Position numbers and translations under genes: made by a program. This document shows, one piece after another, positions 60,482-64,000 of a stretch of 64,000 bases of DNA. Each line of letters opens with the position of its first letter. Position 1 is the first letter of the stretch. Source of the stretch: Streptomyces sp. NBC_00554 (GTDB lineage Bacteria > Actinomycetota > Actinomycetes > Streptomycetales > Streptomycetaceae); assembly GCF_041431135.1 (NCBI RefSeq), contig NZ_CP107799.1, forward strand, positions 9,688,501 through 9,752,500, in the 5' to 3' direction. The notes under the pieces were generated by a model. That model saw nothing but the letters and a program-made list of their open reading frames with translations, had not been told where the DNA came from and did not search any database.

Positions 60482-61429
60482 ATGCCCGAAGTCCTCAAAG
60501 CCCCCCTCGTCGTCGAGTTCCCCTTCACCCGCTCGCTCGGCCCCGTCCAGAGCGCGTTCCTCACCGGTCTCCGCGAGCGCGTCGTGCTCGGCGTGCGGAC
60601 CGGCGACGGCCGCACCCTCGTCCCGCCCGTCGAGTACGACCCCGTCACCGCCGAGGAGATACGCGACCTCGTCGAAGTCGCGCCCACCGGCACCGTCACC
60701 ACCTGGGCGTGGAATCACGAACCCCGCCGCGGCCAGCCCCTCGACACCCCCTTCGCCTGGGTCCTGGTCCGGCTCGACGGCGCCGACACCGGCCTGCTGC
60801 ACGCACTCGATGCCCCCGGCCCCGACGCCGTCCACACCGGCATGCGCGTCCGCATCCGCTGGGCCGGCGAACGCTCCGGTGCCATCACCGACATCGCCTG
60901 CTTCGAGCCGTACGACGGCGATCCGTCGGAGCCCACCGGGCAGGGGCACGACGGCCGCTTCGAGGACATGGTCACCGGAATCGTCGCCCCGGCCCGCCTC
61001 GACTACGTCTACTCGCCGGGCCGCGCCCAGTCCGCCTACATCAACGCCCTCGCCGAGCAGCGGACCGTCGGCGAACGCTGCCCGTCCTGCCGCAAGGTGT
61101 ACGTCCCGCCCAGGGGTGCGTGCCCCACATGTGGCGTGGCCACATCGGAGCAGGTGGAAGTGGGTCCGGGCGGCACGGTCACGACGTACTGCATCGTCAA
61201 CATCAAGGCGAAGAACCTCGACATCGAAGTGCCTTACGTCTACGCGCACATCGCCCTCGACGGCGCGGACCTCGCGCTGCACGGCCGTATCGGCGGCATC
61301 CCCTACGACCAGGTGCGGATGGGGCTGCGCGTCGAGCCGGTGTGGACGGAGGGTGGCCGCTACCCCGAGCACTACCGGCCGACCGGCGAGCCGGATGCGG
61401 ACTACGAGATGTACAAGGAGCTGCTGTGA
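60482..61429 (+). CDS. Tandem DUF35 OB-fold/zinc-ribbon protein (Rv3521-like)
   Basis: This 315-aa protein has two DUF35-type OB folds. The N-terminal half (about 10-142) has lost its zinc Cys. The C-terminal half carries a complete ribbon (C200, C203, C214, C217 in CPSCRKVYVPPRGACPTCG). DUF35 proteins bind CoA esters and pair with Ltp-type thiolases or aldolases encoded next door (as ChsH2 with Ltp2). The order DUF35, Ltp4, Ltp3 and the sizes equal Rv3521-Rv3522-Rv3523 of M. tuberculosis. The stop overlaps the next GTG. Confidence 0.85.
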   Translation: MPEVLKAPLVVEFPFTRSLGPVQSAFLTGLRERVVLGVRTGDGRTLVPPVEYDPVTAEEIRDLVEVAPTGTVTTWAWNHEPRRGQPLDTPFAWVLVRLDGADTGLLHALDAPGPDAVHTGMRVRIRWAGERSGAITDIACFEPYDGDPSEPTGQGHDGRFEDMVTGIVAPARLDYVYSPGRAQSAYINALAEQRTVGERCPSCRKVYVPPRGACPTCGVATSEQVEVGPGGTVTTYCIVNIKAKNLDIEVPYVYAHIALDGADLALHGRIGGIPYDQVRMGLRVEPVWTEGGRYPEHYRPTGEPDADYEMYKELL

Positions 61430-62475
61430 CGCGTGAGATTGCCGTGGTCGCCTTCGCGCAGACCGACCACCGGCGCACCAGCGACGAGCACTCCGAGGTG
61501 GAGATGCTCATCCCGGTCCTGCACGACGTCCTCGACCAGACGGGGTTGAAGACGAGCGACATCGGCTTCACCTGCTCCGGCTCCACGGACTACCTCGCGG
61601 GCCGTGCCTTCTCCTTCACCATGGCGCTCGACGGGGTGGGCGCCTGGCCGCCGATCTCCGAGTCGCACGTGGAGATGGACGGCGCCTGGGCACTGTACGA
61701 GGCGTGGACCAAGCTGCTGACCGGCGACGCCGACACGGCGCTCGTGTACGGGTACGGCAAGTCGTCGCCCGGCTCCGTACGGGACGTCCTGACCCGGCAG
61801 CTCGACCCGTACTACCTGGCGCCGCTCTGGCCGGACTCCGTCGCGCTCGCGGCACTGCAGGCGCAGGCGCTCATCGACGCGGGCGAGACCGACGAACCCG
61901 CGCTCGCCGGTGTGGCCTCCCGGAGCCGCGCGTCGGCATCCGCCAACTCCCATGCCCAGCTGAGGGGTTCGGTTGCTCAGGGCGATTACGTCGTACGTCC
62001 CTTGCGCACCGGCGACTGCCCGCCCATCGGCGACGGAGCCGCCGCCGTGATCCTCGCGGCGGGGGAGCGGGCCCGCGAGCTCTGCGAGCGGCCCGCCTGG
62101 ATCCGGGGCATCGACCACCGCATCGAGGCGCACAGCCTCGGCGTCCGCGACCTGACCGACTCGCCGTCCACGCGCCTCGCCGCCGAGCGGGCCGGCGCCT
62201 TCGAACGGCCCGTGGACACCGCCGAGTTGCATGCACCGTTCACTTCCCAGGAGGTCGTCCTGCGCAAGTCGCTGCGCCTGGGGGACGAGGTGAGCGTCAA
62301 CCCCTCCGGAGGGGCACTCGCCGCCAACCCGGTGATGGCGACGGGGCTCATCCGCATCGGTGAGGCCGCCGCCCGTATCCATCGCGGTGAGTCCGACCGG
62401 GCGCTGGCCCATGCCACTTCGGGCCCGTGCCTCCAGCAGAACCTGGTCGCCGTACTCGAAGGGGATGCCCGATGA
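61426..62475 (+). CDS. ltp4: Ltp4-type thiolase-fold protein lacking classical Cys and His
   Basis: This 349-aa lipid-transfer/thiolase-like (SCP-x thiolase) protein covers both thiolase halves. At the position of the nucleophilic Cys it reads SHVEMDGAWALYEAW, and at the GHPxGATG motif it reads AANPVMATG, so the usual Cys and His are replaced. A Cys remains near the end (SGPCLQQN). Coupled by GTGA to the DUF35 gene and by ATGA to the next thiolase-like gene. By analogy with Ltp2-ChsH2 it may be part of a thiolase or retro-aldolase complex in side-chain removal. Confidence 0.82.
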   Translation: MTREIAVVAFAQTDHRRTSDEHSEVEMLIPVLHDVLDQTGLKTSDIGFTCSGSTDYLAGRAFSFTMALDGVGAWPPISESHVEMDGAWALYEAWTKLLTGDADTALVYGYGKSSPGSVRDVLTRQLDPYYLAPLWPDSVALAALQAQALIDAGETDEPALAGVASRSRASASANSHAQLRGSVAQGDYVVRPLRTGDCPPIGDGAAAVILAAGERARELCERPAWIRGIDHRIEAHSLGVRDLTDSPSTRLAAERAGAFERPVDTAELHAPFTSQEVVLRKSLRLGDEVSVNPSGGALAANPVMATGLIRIGEAAARIHRGESDRALAHATSGPCLQQNLVAVLEGDAR

Positions 62476-63638
62476 GCAAGGAGCCCGTGGCCGTCGTAGG
62501 CATCGGCCAGACCAAGCATGTGGCCGCCCGACGGGACGTGTCGATGGCGGGACTGGTCCGCGAGGCCGCCCAACGAGCGCTGGCCGACGCCGAGTTGACG
62601 TGGGCGGACATCGACGCGGTCGTCATCGGCAAGGCGCCCGACTTCTTCGAGGGCGTCATGATGCCGGAGCTCTATCTCGCCGACGCGCTCGGTGCCGTCG
62701 GCAAACCGATGCTCCGGGTGCACACGGCGGGCTCGGTCGGCGGATCGACGGCACTCGTCGCCACCAACCTGATCGCGGGGCGCGTCCACGGCACCGTCCT
62801 GACCCTCGCCTACGAGAAGCAGTCCGAGTCGAACGCCATGTGGGGCCTGTCGCTGCCGATCCCCTTCACACAGCCGCTTCTCGCCGGGGCGGGCGGCTTC
62901 TTCGCGCCGCACGTACGGGCGTACATGCGGCGCACGGGCGCGCCCGACACGGTCGGCTCGCTGGTCGCGTACAAGGACCGTCGCAACGCGCTCAAGAACC
63001 CGTACGCGCATCTCCACGAGCACGACATCACGCTGGAGAAGGTCCAGGCCTCGCCCATGCTGTGGGACCCGATCCGGTACTCCGAGACCTGCCCGTCCTC
63101 GGACGGGGCGTGCGCGATGGTTCTCACCGACCGCGCGGGGGCGGCCCGTTCGCCGCGGCCGCCCGCCTGGCTGCACGGCGGCGCGATGCGCAGCGAGCCA
63201 ACGCTCTTCGCGGGCAAGGACTTTGTCTCGCCGCAGGCGGGCAAGGACTGCGCGGCCGACGTGTACCGGCAGGCCGGGATCGCGGACCCGCGCCGTGACA
63301 TCGACGCCGTCGAGATGTACGTACCGTTCTCCTGGTACGAGCCGATGTGGCTGGAGAACCTCGGTTTCGCCGAGGAGGGAGAGGGTTGGAAGCTCACTGA
63401 ATCCGGGGTGACGGAGCTTGATGGGGACCTGCCCGTCAACATGTCGGGTGGGGTGCTCTCCACCAATCCGATCGGCGCCTCCGGCATGATCCGGTTCGCC
63501 GAGGCGGCACTTCAGGTGCGCGGCCAGGCCGGAGATCACCAGGTCGACGGGGCTCGCCGGGTGCTGGGGCACGCCTACGGCGGCGGATCCCAGTTCTTCT
63601 CGATGTGGCTGGTCGGGGCCGCGCCGCCCGCCTCCTGA
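62472..63638 (+). CDS. ltp3: Ltp3-type thiolase-fold protein
   Basis: This 388-aa thiolase-superfamily protein begins VAVVGIGQTKHVAARRDVSMAGLVREAAQRAL. The nucleophile region is HTAGSVGGSTAL with no Cys, and the His motif reads STNPIGASG with Asn for His. The C-terminal GHAYGGGSQFFSMWLV also lacks the second Cys. ATGA overlaps the preceding gene. It corresponds to Rv3523 (Ltp3) in order and size. Loss of both catalytic residues in both partners argues against ordinary Claisen thiolysis. Confidence 0.82.
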   Translation: MSKEPVAVVGIGQTKHVAARRDVSMAGLVREAAQRALADAELTWADIDAVVIGKAPDFFEGVMMPELYLADALGAVGKPMLRVHTAGSVGGSTALVATNLIAGRVHGTVLTLAYEKQSESNAMWGLSLPIPFTQPLLAGAGGFFAPHVRAYMRRTGAPDTVGSLVAYKDRRNALKNPYAHLHEHDITLEKVQASPMLWDPIRYSETCPSSDGACAMVLTDRAGAARSPRPPAWLHGGAMRSEPTLFAGKDFVSPQAGKDCAADVYRQAGIADPRRDIDAVEMYVPFSWYEPMWLENLGFAEEGEGWKLTESGVTELDGDLPVNMSGGVLSTNPIGASGMIRFAEAALQVRGQAGDHQVDGARRVLGHAYGGGSQFFSMWLVGAAPPAS

Positions 63639-63721
63639 AACCGTCCCCCTCACGTGGCCTGTCCGCCGCCCGAACCGATCGCTAGGCTGGCCGCGGACGA
63701 CGAACCGGGAGGAGCACGGAC

Positions 63722-63964
63722 GTGGCCGAAAGCACCATTGAGCAGCACCCGCTCGCGGGCTGGGACAAGCCGGAGCTGGACCTCAGTGCAGCAGAGTGGC
63801 ATTCCAGCAGCCGAGGACGGGGAGACGTCCAGATCGCCTTTGTCGAGGGCTTCATCGCGATGCGCAACAGTGGCCGGCCCGAGAGCCCTTCCCTGATCTT
63901 CACCCCGGCGGAATGGGGCGCGTTCGTGTCGGGGGCGCGGGAGGGCGAGTTCGACCTGACCTGA
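63722..63964 (+). CDS. DUF397-type protein
   Basis: This 80-aa protein has the DUF397 pattern: WHSSSRGRGDVQIAFVEGFIAMRNSG in the middle, then LIFTPAEWGAFVSGAREGEFDL. DUF397 proteins usually follow an XRE/HTH regulator (BldB/WhiJ-type systems) and antagonise it. Here no such regulator precedes it, so it is either an orphan or its partner lies to the right. The GTG start has GGGAGGAG upstream. Confidence 0.85.
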   Translation: MAESTIEQHPLAGWDKPELDLSAAEWHSSSRGRGDVQIAFVEGFIAMRNSGRPESPSLIFTPAEWGAFVSGAREGEFDLT

Positions 63965-64000
63965 CCTGTGCTGCTTCGGAGGTGATCCTCCCTTCTTTCT

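Overview
The window is a high-G+C, gene-dense actinobacterial chromosome segment, almost certainly from a Streptomyces. The evidence is the strong G/C bias at third codon positions, GTG/TTG starts, ATGA/GTGA overlaps, TAT lipoproteins, an AfsQ-type two-component triad, a coelichelin-type siderophore edge and a DUF397 gene. About 54 protein genes, one complete insertion sequence and two clear pseudogenes can be supported. No tRNA, rRNA or CRISPR array was seen.

Region 1 (1-7.4 kb): the distal end of a coelichelin-like siderophore cluster (ABC exporter with a degenerate ATPase, Fes/CchJ-type esterase, MbtH protein) with a near-consensus iron box between the divergent esterase and MbtH genes. 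An amidohydrolase, a coupled 76-aa protein, an alpha/beta hydrolase, an M23 peptidase relic and a DUF3152 zinc-protease-like protein follow. Region 2 (7.4-20.9 kb): an AfsQ1/Q2/Q3-like operon, a MarR regulator and an MFS pump that share an operator motif but are separated by a VOC/AraC/carboxylesterase block, small redox and regulatory genes, an 887-bp IS5-family element inserted exactly at a stop codon, a Cys-rich copper-binding-type protein and a FadE26-like acyl-CoA dehydrogenase.

Region 3 (21-29.1 kb): an MMPL exporter, NarL-type kinase and response regulator, an SGNH esterase and a second, atypical response regulator, all on the minus strand, then a decayed quinone oxidoreductase gene. 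Region 4 (29.1-41.7 kb): a carbohydrate-utilisation locus resembling bxlR-bxlEFGA (LacI regulator, binding protein, two permeases, GH3) plus a GH95 enzyme and a secreted beta-propeller/ricin protein. A repeated GCGAAAG-N-CTTTCGC palindrome ties it together as one local regulon.

Region 5 (41.8-50.9 kb): a second carboxylesterase, an MpaB/DUF2236 oxygenase, a soluble Ser/Thr kinase with nine 42-residue TPR repeats, a CrtI-like FAD enzyme, a RibD/DHFR-fold reductase and a TAT-exported serine hydrolase with its own twin operators. Region 6 (51-63.6 kb): acyl-CoA metabolism whose last five genes match, in family, size and order, the mycobacterial steroid side-chain set FadD19, EchA19, Rv3521-type DUF35 protein, Ltp4 and Ltp3. 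A palindrome AATCTGAC-N6-TCAGAAAA occurs both in the fadD19/echA19 divergent promoter and before the NMO-fadD pair, suggesting one regulator for both. The window ends with a DUF397 gene.
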